From Akebia trifoliata (Eukaryota > Streptophyta > Magnoliopsida > Ranunculales > Lardizabalaceae), in NCBI GenBank assembly GCA_017979445.1, contig CM030719.1:28353317-28417316 (forward strand): DNA of 64,000 bases, given 5' to 3'. Each line of letters begins with the position of its first letter. Position 1 is the stretch's first letter. This document shows, piece after piece, positions 1-11,700 of the stretch. The notes below the pieces were generated by a model. That model made no database searches and was not told where the DNA came from. It was given only the letters and a program-made list of their open reading frames with translations. Made by a program: the position numbers and the translations under genes.

Positions 1-897
1 TGCCTATTCTGTGGTCACACCCATCCTTCTCCCTTTCATTATTGTCTTCTTTGGTTTCTCTTATTTGGTTTTTCGTCATCAGGTATGTTGCCCATAGAGC
101 TCATTGTCGATTTTAAATTTAATTTAAATTTTTTTTTGAGTTTTGAGAAAAACGTCCTGTGATGGGAATTTGAGATATGAAGGATGAGTCATTTTTTACC
201 GAAGATAATACAATTTGACACTTGCCTAAGGTTTAGTACTTGAAATTATACGTATTATATATCTTTGCCTAAATTTGTATGTTTCTTGTTGCAAGATAAT
301 CAATGTATATGTCCAAAAATACGAGAGTGGGGCAGCATTCTGGCCAGATGTGCATCGACGTGTAATTACTGCGATGATAATATCACAACTGCTACTGATG
401 GGACTGATGAGTACAAAAGATGCTAAGCAGTCAACACCGTTTCTTATCGCACTTCCTGTGTTGACCATTTGGTTCCATAGTGTCTGCAAGGGTCGCTTCG
501 AAGCAGCATTTGTGAAATTCCCATTACAGGTTAGTGATTGATGCGGTTGTACCTTTAGATGCCTGTTTTCAATCAATAGGTAGTCTTACAGGTTCTGTGG
601 CATTGTTGGTTTTATATTATGTGTGTGTGTGTTTCCAATGGTTTCATCTGAAATGTGCTTCAGAATGCAATGGTGAAGGATACATTGGAGCGGGCTACCG
701 AGCCAACCTTGAATTTGAAAAGCTACCTTCAGGATGCCTACATACACCCTGTCTTCAAAGATGAAGAATTTAAGGGACCGTTAACCATTGATGAGGAAGA
801 AAACAACCCGCTCGTGCCAACCAAGAGGAATTCTCAAAAAAGTACGGCTAGTCAAAGTAAATTTGGTTCTGAACTCGGTTCTGATGCCGAAGTGTAA
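1..897 (+). CDS. OSCA/CSC1-like hyperosmolality-gated calcium channel, 3' end (partial)
   Basis: C-terminal part of a CSC1/OSCA (DUF221, ERD4-like) channel. These plasma-membrane proteins are mechanosensitive cation channels opened by osmotic stress. Three exons fit: 1-82, 296-529 and 664-897, with GT-AG introns at 83-295 and 530-663. Exon 1 encodes a hydrophobic segment (VVTPILLPFIIVFFGFSYLV), followed across the junction by the family motif INVYVQKYESGAAFWPDVH, another membrane segment (ITAMIISQLLLMGL), and then the end of the conserved region with AFVKFPLQNAMVKDT. The tail is hydrophilic and acidic, with YIHPVF and a Ser-rich end (GSELGSDAEV), as expected for a cytosolic C-terminus. The 5' part lies outside the window, so the exact paralogue cannot be named. 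Confidence 0.9.
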
Positions 898-1926
898 GAT
901 TTGACAATTATTTTCCCTCGTATCACACTTTTCTACCAAAGATTCTTCTTTGTTTTTATGTTGATTCTTGTGGTTTTGATATCAATTCTGCATTATTTGG
1001 GAGAAAAGGATGTTCATGCCCAAACTACCATGTTTTACAACGCTCGTAAGTCATGGCCAACTTAGCCTACATTATTTATTAACATTTTTACTAAATTGAA
1101 TCAAAGCTTGACAGGCCTTAGTTTTGAGAAGTTAAAGGAGACTCTTGATTGATCAAACCACAATGTGATCATCTGCTTTGATTGGTCCCACACCTAAATT
1201 CATTGATCCAAGGGGATACCCAATTAAAACTGTAATTAAGGTGGAGCCATTTAAATGATGGGTTGCAAGATTCATACTGTTTGGCACTTTGGCTGATCCT
1301 AAGTACTCACCATTCTTTTGTCTACCTTTTGTAAATTTCATCTTTTCTCCAATAATAATAAAAAAAAAAAAAAAACTGATTTAACTTCATTTAAATAATT
1401 AGTATAATTATATTTTTTCTTATAATAAGGTAGATTTGTAATAAAGAAAACACAATTGATTCCGCGAATTGTTATTAATCTACTAATATATATTTTCAAA
1501 ATATATCAGAGGAATGAATGTGGTGGACCATTAAAATTGACTATCTTTCACAATTTCCTCAAATACCAGGTACCAAGTCATCTCAGTCGACATCTTAAAA
1601 TGAGAATAAAGGAATAAGTTTCAAACCAATTTTTGTTTTTTATTTCTTTTATATATTTGTCTTTTTGTTGGTGTGGAACCTCCACCGTTGTTCTTTCGCC
1701 AACACCAACCCCAGCCCCGACAATGGTGCTTATTGATAAGAGAGAGATGCCCATTCCATTATTGTCATAACCGGGTCCACTACAACCTTATTATCATCAG
1801 ATAATATTATAACATGCAGAAATATTTTGCTACTTTATGAAGTTTAACTCACTCCAACTTAATGGGACTGAACCTCTTATGAATTTTCAGTCTTCAAAAT
1901 TAATAGTTTGTATTTTAAGTAACAAA
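898..1926. other. 3' flank of the channel gene; no gene seen
   Basis: AT-rich sequence with the presumed 3' UTR of the channel gene just after the stop. An A-run lies near 1360-1375. No coding pattern, tRNA-like promoter boxes or convincing inverted repeat was recognised. Confidence 0.5.
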
Positions 1927-2134
1927 TTTTTTTTTTTTTTGATAATGGGGGTTTCCGGACTTATGTCCCATTAGGGGGGCGGATGAGTTAGGGTTGGAGC
2001 CAAGGCATATGGATCCCTCCCTTGGGCATGTGCAACGAAGGAAATATTATTCATATTGGGTATTGAACACAACCTACGGACTCTTATGGACTCTTATCGC
2101 TTATTGGATATGAAATTGTCATTGAGCTACCTTT
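1927..2134 (-). mobile_element. tRNA-derived SINE, family 1, copy a
   Basis: Read on the minus strand it starts with an A-box-like TAGCTCAATGACAATTTC. About 45 bases later comes a B-box-like GGTTGTGTTCAATACC, and the element ends in a poly-A tail (the T-run 1927-1940). It shares its layout and many words with the copies at 15601-15866 and 47171-47428, for example 'CAATGACAATTTC..ATAAGCG' and 'CCCA(A/G)TATGA(A/G)'. Target duplications are not clear here. Confidence 0.75.
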
Positions 2135-2157
2135 TAGGATTTTTCGTAACATTCTTT

Positions 2158-2490
2158 AAGGTTATGTTTGGATTGAGAGAAATGAAGAGGAGAAAATAAA
2201 TAAGTTTATCTTCATTACTCATGTTTGGATTGTTAAATTAGAAGTGAAGAGAAAAGAATTGGAGAGAAGAGGAGAGAAAAAAAAAAAATTTCTTTCTCTC
2301 CAAAGTGGAGAGAAGAGAGAATTTTTAAATATTTTATAATGCCTACTCTACCCTTAAATCTATTTGAAGATAGTTTAAAATTTTAAAATTGTCCCAAGTT
2401 CTCTCCTATCATTCCAAATATGAAGGGAGAAAAATTGAGTTTCTCTTCTATTCTATTCTCTTCTCTCAATTTTTCTTCACCACGTTTGTC
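2158..2490. mobile_element. Tourist-like MITE, degraded copy
   Basis: Begins with GGTTATGTTTGGATTGAGAG and continues through purine-rich then pyrimidine-rich halves that can fold on each other (GAAGAGAGAATTT / TTCTCTCAATTTT). The interior words 'TAAAATTTTAAAATTGTCCCAAGTT' and 'CTCTCCAAA(A)GTGGAGAG' correspond to the intact element at 26039-26413. The right terminal repeat is decayed, so that edge is approximate. Confidence 0.55.
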
Positions 2491-2499
2491 TTCAGAAAA

Positions 2500-4885
2500 A
2501 GCTAAAAGTAATTTGAGATATACAAAAATATATACTCTTAGAAAAATTTTGAGTACATATATTCCCTATTGGATGAGTCTTGACATGTGTATCAGTGGGC
2601 CTGTAAGAGAGTGTGACAGGTGGCATTTAAGAAGGTGGGGTTCGTTTTAAAAGGAAGAGCTCGTTGTACTTTAGCAGCCACATGACATCATCATTCTACC
2701 CGATCCCAATCTAAATCCAATCTTCTCTTCTCTGATTGAGGCTTGTGTGGTGTGGTCACGAAGAGAGAGAGAGAGAGATTGAGATTGATTGGTAGATGGG
2801 TTGCTTTAAATGGTAAATAAGCTAATAGGGGACAAGATTGAACGGTTAAGATGAATCGGATCATGGAGTTCCAATGGAAAAGAAGTACTAGATCATTATT
2901 GTGTGATCTACTCGACAGAGAGAGAGAGAGAGAGAGAGGATGTGGTGCTTCAGTGCTTGAGTTCGTCAGTTTGGTATCTTTTTTTTGAAAAAAAAAAAAT
3001 TAGTATCTTTCACTAATTACTATGGGGATTCTCAGAGAAGTTGCTGATCCCCTCATGGAGAAAATCTAATGTGGGTTGTTTGATCCTTCAAATCCCTTTT
3101 AAGATTTTATTAAGTTTGTTCATTTAGTCTTGGTTTTCTTTATAGTCTACTAACTCTTGTAGAATAAAAACGTGTTTTTTTTTTTTTTTAAGCACCAATT
3201 CTCTATGTTTTCTTGGTTGGAACCTTACACCCTCTTAAGATTTTCTTAATTGGACATCAAGACTGTGATTATTTGTGTTTTGTGACTCTTGTGGAATTAT
3301 TATTAATTTTTTTTAAGAAACTAATATTCTCTTTTTCTCATCTGGGTATTCTATTTTGGTGGGCATTAAAAGAAAAAAAAATCTCATTTGAGTTAGATCC
3401 TTTACACCCTCCTTGGATTTTATCAAATGGGTTTATTTTTCTTTGTTTTGGGATTTAAGCTTTATTCTTTGGTAATTGATGCTAGTGGAAGGAAAAAAAT
3501 ATTTTTTTTTCATCAATTTCCTTTCTTTTTTTTACAATCTGGATTTTTCTTTTCCAATTTGAATGTTTATGGTGCCTTCTTACAGAGAGAACTTCCCACT
3601 TTGAGTAGGATCCTTCACACCCCTCTTGGTTCTCTCAAAGGATTTGTTTTGTTTCATATGTTTTCCAACTATTTTTCGTTTTCTTTCATCTGGGTATTTT
3701 TTTTTCATTTTAAATGTTGATGGGCCTTTTTATAATGTTTATATTTTTCAATTTAACTATCACAATTATTATGGAGAAAATTCCAAGTGAATTGGATCAT
3801 TAACATTGCTTTTAGTTTTTCTCTCTTAATTGAGTTGGGGTTTTGGCTTCAAAGAAGTTGATGATGATGTCGGTTCCGTGAAAAGAAAAAAAAAAAAAAA
3901 ATACATTTTTTGGGCACCCGTCATCTCCTCTCATTCGAGTTTTTGAAATTTAAGATTTTACACATTGTAAATCTCATTAGAGTGATGGGTCATACCAGTC
4001 TTAGATTTTTTTTCCCAACTAGATTTGTTTTATTTTAAATGGTTTTGGGATATTCCGGAAGAGTTGGTTTTGTTTGCTTCCTGATTTATTTTAAATGAAC
4101 AAGGCTTTGATGATGATGATGATCATAATGATAATGATGGTGACCTCATGCAAATTATCCTTTAGCACTCTACTAGTACTTTGATTCGAGTTGGTCTTCT
4201 TAATTAATTTACTTCTCTTGATCTGTGGAGTGTTTATCAGGGACATTTGTTTGTTGATTGGTTTCAGGTTTCTACATGAAGAGTAACTACGGTTTTCTTC
4301 TCTATGAATTGTTGCTTTTATCCTTTATGTGTGTCTTCGACCTTATTTCTCAGATCCATATTCCATTAAATATTTTGATAATTTTTCCTTTTTCCAAGCC
4401 AATCTATTGAGAAATTGCTTTCTCTCATAAACCCATTATTGGCCAGCAACCACGGTGACATTATTGGCCTTTTTCCCCCTCATTAAGGGAGAGAACCCCT
4501 AAACTACCTGAAAGTTATAGCGGCAATTGTGTGATAGTTAATGTAGTCTGCCTGCAATTTGAAATTTCATGTATCCTTCATTGAAATATCTATGATGATT
4601 GACTTTGGTCCCATAGAGTAGTGTTCGAAGGAACATGATTGCAAGATTGCCTGGCCTTCTTTTGTATTCTAAGATCCCTTATTAACATACGATAGTTATT
4701 TTCTCTACCATTAATAGGCCAAATGGTTGTATCTTGTAATTGCATTTGTTATTATATAGTTACTCATTCAATTACTTGATTCTTCTGATATTTAACAGAG
4801 TGCACTGCAATCTCAGTAGGCAAATCTCCTCCAAAGGGTTTATCTTGTTTTTGCATTCTGAATTTATTTCCTTCTCCAAAGCTCG
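2500..4885 (+). promoter_or_regulatory. Presumed promoter and 5' leader (with likely leader intron) of ISA2
   Basis: No credible coding region lies here. Two GA microsatellites (2763-2778 and 2917-2938) sit in what may be the promoter or first leader exon. The stretch 3000-4790 is T-rich and intron-like. A good acceptor with a pyrimidine/TTTAACAG context ends near 4797, about 90 bases before the ISA2 start codon. I infer a leader intron; transcript data would settle it. Confidence 0.4.
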
Positions 4886-7534
4886 ATGGCAACTCTTCCA
4901 CCATCTCTTACGATAAGCTCAGTCAAATTGACAAAGCCAACAACTTCCGCCTGTTTTTATGATCCAAATAAAGAAATCCACACCCAAATAGATATGTTAG
5001 GCAGAAACCGAGTTTATAAACAATGTTCACAAGGCGTAACGAGGAATGCACACCGGGATCAGGTTTTTAAAGTCTTTGCTTCAACACAAAGGTCAGCTTA
5101 TCAAGTTGGTCAAGAATTGTATACAAGTACTGAAGTTGAAGAGCTAGAAAATGCATCATCTTATTTATTTAGGACAGAAATAGGTGGTCAAGTGAAGGTA
5201 TATATTGGAAGAAAAAATATGAAATATGTGGTGTATATTGAAGTTTCATCTTTATCCCAATGGAGCGACACTGACGAGTTAGTTCTTAGTTGGGGCATGT
5301 TTAGATCCGATTCGTCATCTTTGATGCCCCTCGACCCTCAAAGTTCAGTTCCGGGTACCCGATCCAATACTACTCAAACCCAATTCATGCAAAAATCTCT
5401 AGGCAGGCTTGCATTAAAGATGGAATTTGACTTAAATCAGGCCCCATTTTATCTCTCATTTCTGCTGCACTCTGTGTCTGATGCTGCTACGAGTAACTTA
5501 GAGATAAGAAGTCATAGACATGTGGATTTTTGTGTACCTGTAGGAATCAATTCAGGGTATCCTGCTCCTTTGGGCATCTCATATTCCGATGATGGGTCAG
5601 TGAATTTTGCCTTATTTTCAAGGAATGCAGAAAGCGTAATATTGTGCTTGTATGATGAGATGGCGGATGAACCCTCATTAGAGATTGATTTAGATCCATA
5701 CATTAATCGAACGGGTGATGTTTGGCATGTCTCAATGGAAAGCATTGAGCCCTATGTGATCTATGCTTATCGATGCAAAGGAGAGAAATTTCAGGCAGGT
5801 GATGTCGTTTTGGACCCATACGCAAAGATTCTCACAAGTTTTCTTCCTGATCATCCCGGGTCTGTTCCACTTGCAAAGTATTTTGGGTCCTTGTCAAAGG
5901 TGCCCACTTTCGATTGGAGTGGTGAAGCACGTCCTTGCCTACCTATGGAGAACTTGGTGGTTTATCGATTAAATGTGGAGCGTTTTACTAAGGACAAGTC
6001 TAGTCAGCTACCGACTGATGTTGCGGGGACCTTTCCTGGTTTGATTGAGAAATTGCATCATTTTAAAACTCTTGGTGTGAATGCCATCTTGTTAGAGCCG
6101 ATATTCTCTTTCGATGAACAAAAAGGACCCTATTTTCCATTCCATTTCTTTTCACCTGCGAACATATATGGACCCACTTGTGATGGTGTTTCTTCTATTA
6201 ATTCTATGAAAGAGATGGTTAAAACTTTGCATGCCAACGATATTGAGGTTTTATTAGAAGTTGTTTTCACACATACTTCAGAAGATGGAGATTCAGCCTC
6301 TCAAACGATAAGTTTACAAGGAATCGATAACTCATCATATTATGTTTCTGACAAAGGTGTGAAGTCACAAGCCAGAAGTACGTTGAACTGCAATAATCCC
6401 GTTGTCCAACAGTTGGTTCTGGATAGTCTTCGATATTGGGTGACTGAGTTTCACATTGATGGGTTCTGTTTTATTAACTCTTCATCCCTTTTAAAAGGGT
6501 CGAATGGTGAGTACCTTTATCGGCCCCCTTTGGTTGAGGCAATTGCATTTGATCCTGTACTCTCTAAGACTAAGATCATTGCCGACTGCTGGGACCCATA
6601 CGATACGTTTCCCAAGGAAATCCATTTTCCTCATTGGAAGAGATGGGCTGAAATGAGTACAAAATTTTGTCATGACATAAGAAACTTTTTGAGAGGTGAG
6701 GGTCTTCTAAGTAACCTTGCAACACGGATTTGTGGGAGCGGGGACATTTTCTTGGATGGGCGAGGTCCTGCATTCTCTTTTAATTTTATTGCAAGTAACT
6801 TTGGACTACCCCTTGTTGATTTGGTCAGCTTCAGTGGCAGCGAACTCTCTTCACAACTAAGTTGGAACTGTGGCGAAGAAGGTCGAACCAATAAGAATGT
6901 TGTCCTTGAAAGACGACTTAAACAAGTCCGCAATTTTCTATTCATCTTGTACATTTCATTGGGTGTTCCTGTTCTTAATATGGGAGACGAGTGTGGCCAA
7001 TCTTCGTGTGGATTGCCATCATACGGTGACAGAAAATCATTTGATTGGGATGCTCTAAGAACCGGTTTTGGTGCTCAAATGACACAGTTTATCGCATTTT
7101 TGAATTCTCTTAGAGTCAGGAGAAGTGATGTTCTCCGGAAGAGAAACTTCATGTTGGAAGACAATATAGAGTGGCATGGGAGTGACCAAACTCAACCAAA
7201 ATGGGAAGACCCATCAAGCAAATTTCTGGCTGTGACATTGAAGGTTGACAGAGACGAAGTTGAATCAAGTTCGGAATCTTCTCGGAAATGGGGTGACTTG
7301 TTTATTGCCTTCAATGCTGGTGACCATTCAGAAAGTGTTATTCTACCTCCGCCTTCAGAAGGGATGGAATGGTTCCGTTTAATTGACACAGCTCTCCCAT
7401 TCCCTGCATTTTTCTTGATAGATGGTAATCCCGTCATTGAAGAGATGGAAGGATTGGTTGCTTATGAAATGAAGTCTCACAGTTGTGCACTATTTGAAGC
7501 CAAGAGTCTCCAATTGGCTGAAACCCTACTTTAA
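4886..7534 (+). CDS. ISA2: Isoamylase 2, chloroplastic (non-catalytic debranching-enzyme subunit)
   Basis: An intronless 882-residue protein, matching the usual length and single-exon coding structure of plant ISA2. ISA2 partners ISA1 in the plastid stroma, where the heteromer trims branches from pre-amylopectin. Visible parts are a basic/Ser-rich transit-peptide-like N-terminus, a CBM48-type starch-binding region near 225-320 (APLGISYSDDGSVNFALFS), and a GH13 barrel from about 355. The four GH13 signature regions are recognisable but the catalytic residues are replaced: region I LLEVVFTHT (455-464), region II HIDGFCFIN (Arg to Cys528, nucleophile Asp to Ile530), region III IADCWD (acid/base Glu to Asp567) and region IV ASNFGLPLVDLVS (His-Asp to Ser637-Asn638). 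This is expected for ISA2 and argues against ISA1 or ISA3. The start is the first in-frame ATG. Confidence 0.96.
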   Translation: MATLPPSLTISSVKLTKPTTSACFYDPNKEIHTQIDMLGRNRVYKQCSQGVTRNAHRDQVFKVFASTQRSAYQVGQELYTSTEVEELENASSYLFRTEIGGQVKVYIGRKNMKYVVYIEVSSLSQWSDTDELVLSWGMFRSDSSSLMPLDPQSSVPGTRSNTTQTQFMQKSLGRLALKMEFDLNQAPFYLSFLLHSVSDAATSNLEIRSHRHVDFCVPVGINSGYPAPLGISYSDDGSVNFALFSRNAESVILCLYDEMADEPSLEIDLDPYINRTGDVWHVSMESIEPYVIYAYRCKGEKFQAGDVVLDPYAKILTSFLPDHPGSVPLAKYFGSLSKVPTFDWSGEARPCLPMENLVVYRLNVERFTKDKSSQLPTDVAGTFPGLIEKLHHFKTLGVNAILLEPIFSFDEQKGPYFPFHFFSPANIYGPTCDGVSSINSMKEMVKTLHANDIEVLLEVVFTHTSEDGDSASQTISLQGIDNSSYYVSDKGVKSQARSTLNCNNPVVQQLVLDSLRYWVTEFHIDGFCFINSSSLLKGSNGEYLYRPPLVEAIAFDPVLSKTKIIADCWDPYDTFPKEIHFPHWKRWAEMSTKFCHDIRNFLRGEGLLSNLATRICGSGDIFLDGRGPAFSFNFIASNFGLPLVDLVSFSGSELSSQLSWNCGEEGRTNKNVVLERRLKQVRNFLFILYISLGVPVLNMGDECGQSSCGLPSYGDRKSFDWDALRTGFGAQMTQFIAFLNSLRVRRSDVLRKRNFMLEDNIEWHGSDQTQPKWEDPSSKFLAVTLKVDRDEVESSSESSRKWGDLFIAFNAGDHSESVILPPPSEGMEWFRLIDTALPFPAFFLIDGNPVIEEMEGLVAYEMKSHSCALFEAKSLQLAETLL

Positions 7535-7609
7535 AAATAATCTGTAAAGTATCGTAAGTAGGGATTTTCTTGTCTGTTGGGGAAATGTTACCCATATGTA
7601 ATTCCTTTC

Positions 7610-7615
7610 AATAAA
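7610..7615 (+). terminator. AATAAA polyadenylation signal of ISA2
   Basis: Canonical AATAAA 76 bases after the ISA2 stop codon, in an otherwise non-coding AT-rich flank. Confidence 0.5.
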
Positions 7616-8760
7616 GTGTGTCTATCAAAGTTAAATTTGAAAGACAACTGGATAAGATCAAGCTTTCATTTCACTCCACTCTGGTTTATGTTTTATGGAA
7701 TGTAGATTTGGCATGCTATCCATTATTTTAAGTTTTGATCTTATTCTTCTTTGTGCGTTGGGTATAGGGAAACACATTTGTGCAGACTTTTTGGAGTAAA
7801 ATTATGCTAGTCCCTAAAAAAACAAGTATTGAATAGAGCCATTCTTTGTCTCAGCTAGGGAAATTTCTAGTTTTTTTTTTTTTTTTTTTTCAATAATTGC
7901 CCCCATAATGATTGGTGCCAAGGACCAGAATGATAAAACAGATTCATGGAACCATTCATTTGTTCATTGGTACTGATCAGAATAATGTAAAACATCAAAT
8001 AGTTGCTTGCCATATTAGTTTTTGGTTCGAGGACAATTCCTGTGTGGCACTTGTAGATTGTTTTGCCTCGCCTGCATGTACGTTGTGTATATGGCCTAAG
8101 CGGCTGCTGGAGAACGTTGGCATATACCATACAGTTACCTTGAACGCCTTCTTGAAAAGATAAAAAAAGTGGGATGTCATCTAGAATAAAATTATTCCAA
8201 ATTTTACAATAAAATCAAATAAGGAAACTGAAGTCCAGATAATTAGTTGGTTATATAAGTAGTTCTTCCATCAGATTTTTTGCTTACTATCTTGTATTTG
8301 GGCATACTTCTTACAAGTTGGACCAGCACAATATCAGGCAATTTAGAATTGATAGATCAAATATGGATATCTAATCAAGAAGGAACACAGCAAGTAGAGT
8401 TTCAATCTAAATTCCCCCAAAACTTAGAACTATAATTAAACCAATTCATGAGAAATCCACTCCTGCCTCAAGCACTATAAATATTTAATCATTTCACGAG
8501 ACTAATTAAAAAAACAGAACTCGTCAAGTACAAGTCCAACACTAGCTCATCTCACATCCATTAGTAAGAACCAACAGCCACATATTTTTTCCGGCGTTCA
8601 AATAAAATCAAGAACAACCAAACAAGAACTAACCCAAGATCTGTATACTCGAGATAAAATACTTGAAGCGGCACTGGCAATTTATCGTTGTATTCTTTGT
8701 TGACTTCAGTGGAACGGGTAGAAGAAATAGGGTTGCCAATTACGATAGATCACAGCACCA
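7616..8760. other. Convergent intergenic region between ISA2 and PAC
   Basis: Holds the 3' UTRs of two convergent genes. There is a T-run at 7871-7890. No gene, structured repeat or RNA gene was recognised. Confidence 0.5.
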
Positions 8761-11700
8761 TTACCATTTCAAACTTGCTGCCAAATCTAGCAGAGCTTCT
8801 ACTTGGCGTATAGTCCTTTCCTTCTCATGTTGCTTTAACCTAGTTGCAACGGATTCAGGATCAAGCCCTTGTGCAGTTTTCGCTGTACTCTGTTCAGACC
8901 GAACCTCTTGTAGCAATGCATCAACTTCTCTGACAAAGTCTACCCTCAATAATATGTCATCGGTCTCCAGTGGCGGTCTCAATTGGCCTTGATGCTGACA
9001 GAAAGAGAATAATTATATATGAAAATTAGAGAACACAAATGCTTTAGAACACTTCCCACCTGTTTAAAGTTTTGGTCATCAGTTACCATTGTTGTCATTA
9101 TCATCATAATTATCAAAGCCTTAATTTCCACACAAAAAAATATATAAACTATAGCTAGTCTTATTGTCATCTTATATTAAAAAAATTCTTTTATTTTTAT
9201 TGGCATGCATTGGCCACATAACATTCTAGGAGAACACATTCACTTCTTCCTCCCATCTCTATTCTATGGACAGTAGAACCAAAGTAATAAAAATGGTCGT
9301 TTGGGGTACTTTCTGGTCATCAATTTTAAGTGGCTTCGTTTTTGTGTGTGCCATTTACAAAGGTTGCACCCTACATACTTTCTTGGCCCTGCTTATTCTA
9401 AAGCCCATGGAGTCTAAAGAAACTCCCCACAGCTCCAATTTTGCACTGACCACTTACCTAGCCTCATAACCTAACATTGCATCATACGCAAATAACATAC
9501 ACAAAGTGGCATACTCTTAAATGTCAGCAGTCGCTAGATCCACAACTAATGCAAACATATATGAATTCAAAGCTGATTTATATATATACTAGAGTTCACA
9601 CGTGCCTACGGCATGGGCATCCTCTTTGGGGGTTAAGGAGGGGGGGGGGGGGGGGGAAGAGGAAAAATAATAAAATTGGAGGGGTATTATAAAAAAAATC
9701 TTTGGGGTTGAAGGGGTAAAAGAGGAAAGATAGTAGCATTAGAGGGATATTATTGAAAAAGGGAAGGGCGTGGAGGAGGAGGAGAATAAAGACAATAAAG
9801 TTGAAGGGGTAGGAGGAAAGCAATAAAGTGGGGTCATTGTAACTGGATGGGACGTTTATCCCCCACAAGTGGACCCCACCATTATGTTTTATTATATATA
9901 TGAACTCAAAGCTGATCCCTGATGCAAAGCAATTTAAAGTTTTGATCATAGATAATACCAAATAAAGAAGAAAATGAACCGAAAGAAAAGTTAAAAAAGA
10001 AAGAAATAAAGAGAGCACTACAGCCCCCACTACAGCCTGATTATCCAACACTATATACACCAAGAGAAAAATTGGACTAAAAACCCAGAAATATACTCAC
10101 GTACAACATACCGTATCAATGTCAAAACCTGCTGGAACGAGTACACTGAAAGGATCCTCGCGTGGGAAGGTATCAACCATGTGCTTTCTGCATTGCTTCA
10201 GCCATCCTTCGTCATCAAATCCATCATGTATATTCAAAAGTTCGTTGAGCAGTTTCATAGCAGGAGTAGCTTCCCGCTTCAAAATCTCGGTCTAAAATGT
10301 CAAACAAGACCAGAAATTGTGATATTCCAACAGAAAAGATAAAGAAGGGAAAAAAGGGGGGAAAACTATGGATTACATGGAAAATGAAGTAATTAACATG
10401 GAGACATTTGGGGCCCATTCAAACAGGTCCTAAAGTGGCTATAGATTAAGAAAAAGACCAATTGACAAGCTGGCAACATCGTTTGGGATATTTTAGCAGA
10501 TGGTGCAAATTTCAGGGCACATAGAAGCTACATCCAAACACATTGAAACCAAGAATGCATGTAGGGTCATGTTAATAATTGCAAGAACTGCAATTTGGGA
10601 TGCATCCAAGAGGTCCCTAACGCGTTTAAGAAAATAGGGGAATCCATTATATAGAACACTTTCTTGACTTAGCAATCTTAAGATACAATAATAAGTACAA
10701 GGAAAGATATGTACCTCGACCCTTCTGTATAAGAGGTCAAGACTTCTAATGGCATCCTTCTCATCCTGAAAAATAGTGTTGGCAATAACTTAGAACACTA
10801 TGTGAAAGCCAATTTCAAGAAATGCTACCAAATTTATTATCACAATGGAGTTAGTAAAAGGAAAGCATGTGCGTAAAGTATCTACTCTTTAATAATCAAA
10901 TTTAGCAGATATACCCACCATGAATAATACATTGAAAGACAACAAAATAGGAATATTTTGGAATGCATAAAAGATTTTGGTTTCACAAAGATCTGCGTAT
11001 AATTGATAGAGTTTAATCTCTAAGAAATCATTGTTTGCAACAGAATTCCAGATAAGATCAGTAAGTAAGAGATTTCAGCAATTCAAAATTCAAACATTTT
11101 TTTTTCCATCCATCTTCATAGAACAAGAGAAGGCAACCTTCATAATTTCCTTTTAGTCAGTTGGAAACATACACATGAAGACTATCAATCACGGACACTA
11201 CAATATCAAAATAACAAAGCCATATCTTTGTCATGAAGAAAACTAGCAATTCACTGATGCTCAACATAATGGGCATCGGAAAAATTATTAGATGTACCAA
11301 CCTATACGATATTCTAAATTCAAAAAAAAAAAAAAAAAAGAGTGAAGAAACTCAAACGTACATCATGTCGAGCAAGATCAAGGCGATTCCATATGACCAT
11401 CAAAACAAGCTCAGTGAGTTCACCTTTCTCTGCAGACTCCTCGATTTTCTACATATACAAAAGAAAACAACATTCATTACTATCTGAAACAAATTAATAA
11501 CTGAAAAATTGAAACCATCATAGTGGGAGGCAAAACACCCATTTAAGAAGATGTAATACTAATATAAAGTTACCTCTTCGATTTCTTCAGCAGATTTGAT
11601 AAAGCTTGAGACCAATCTCCTTGCTTTCCGAACATCTTCCTCAGGGTACCCTTTCAACCTTGTACCAATTTCGCGATACTCTTCAATCTTTCTATTCTCT

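Noticed and set aside
1153..1341. Short minus-strand open frame after the channel gene
   Set aside because: No family resemblance, no splice context; sits in a 3' flank.
9596..10063. 155-codon open frame on the minus strand in PAC intron 6
   Set aside because: Driven by the poly-C and pyrimidine-rich repeat; hydrophobic Leu/Phe/Pro runs are composition artefacts.
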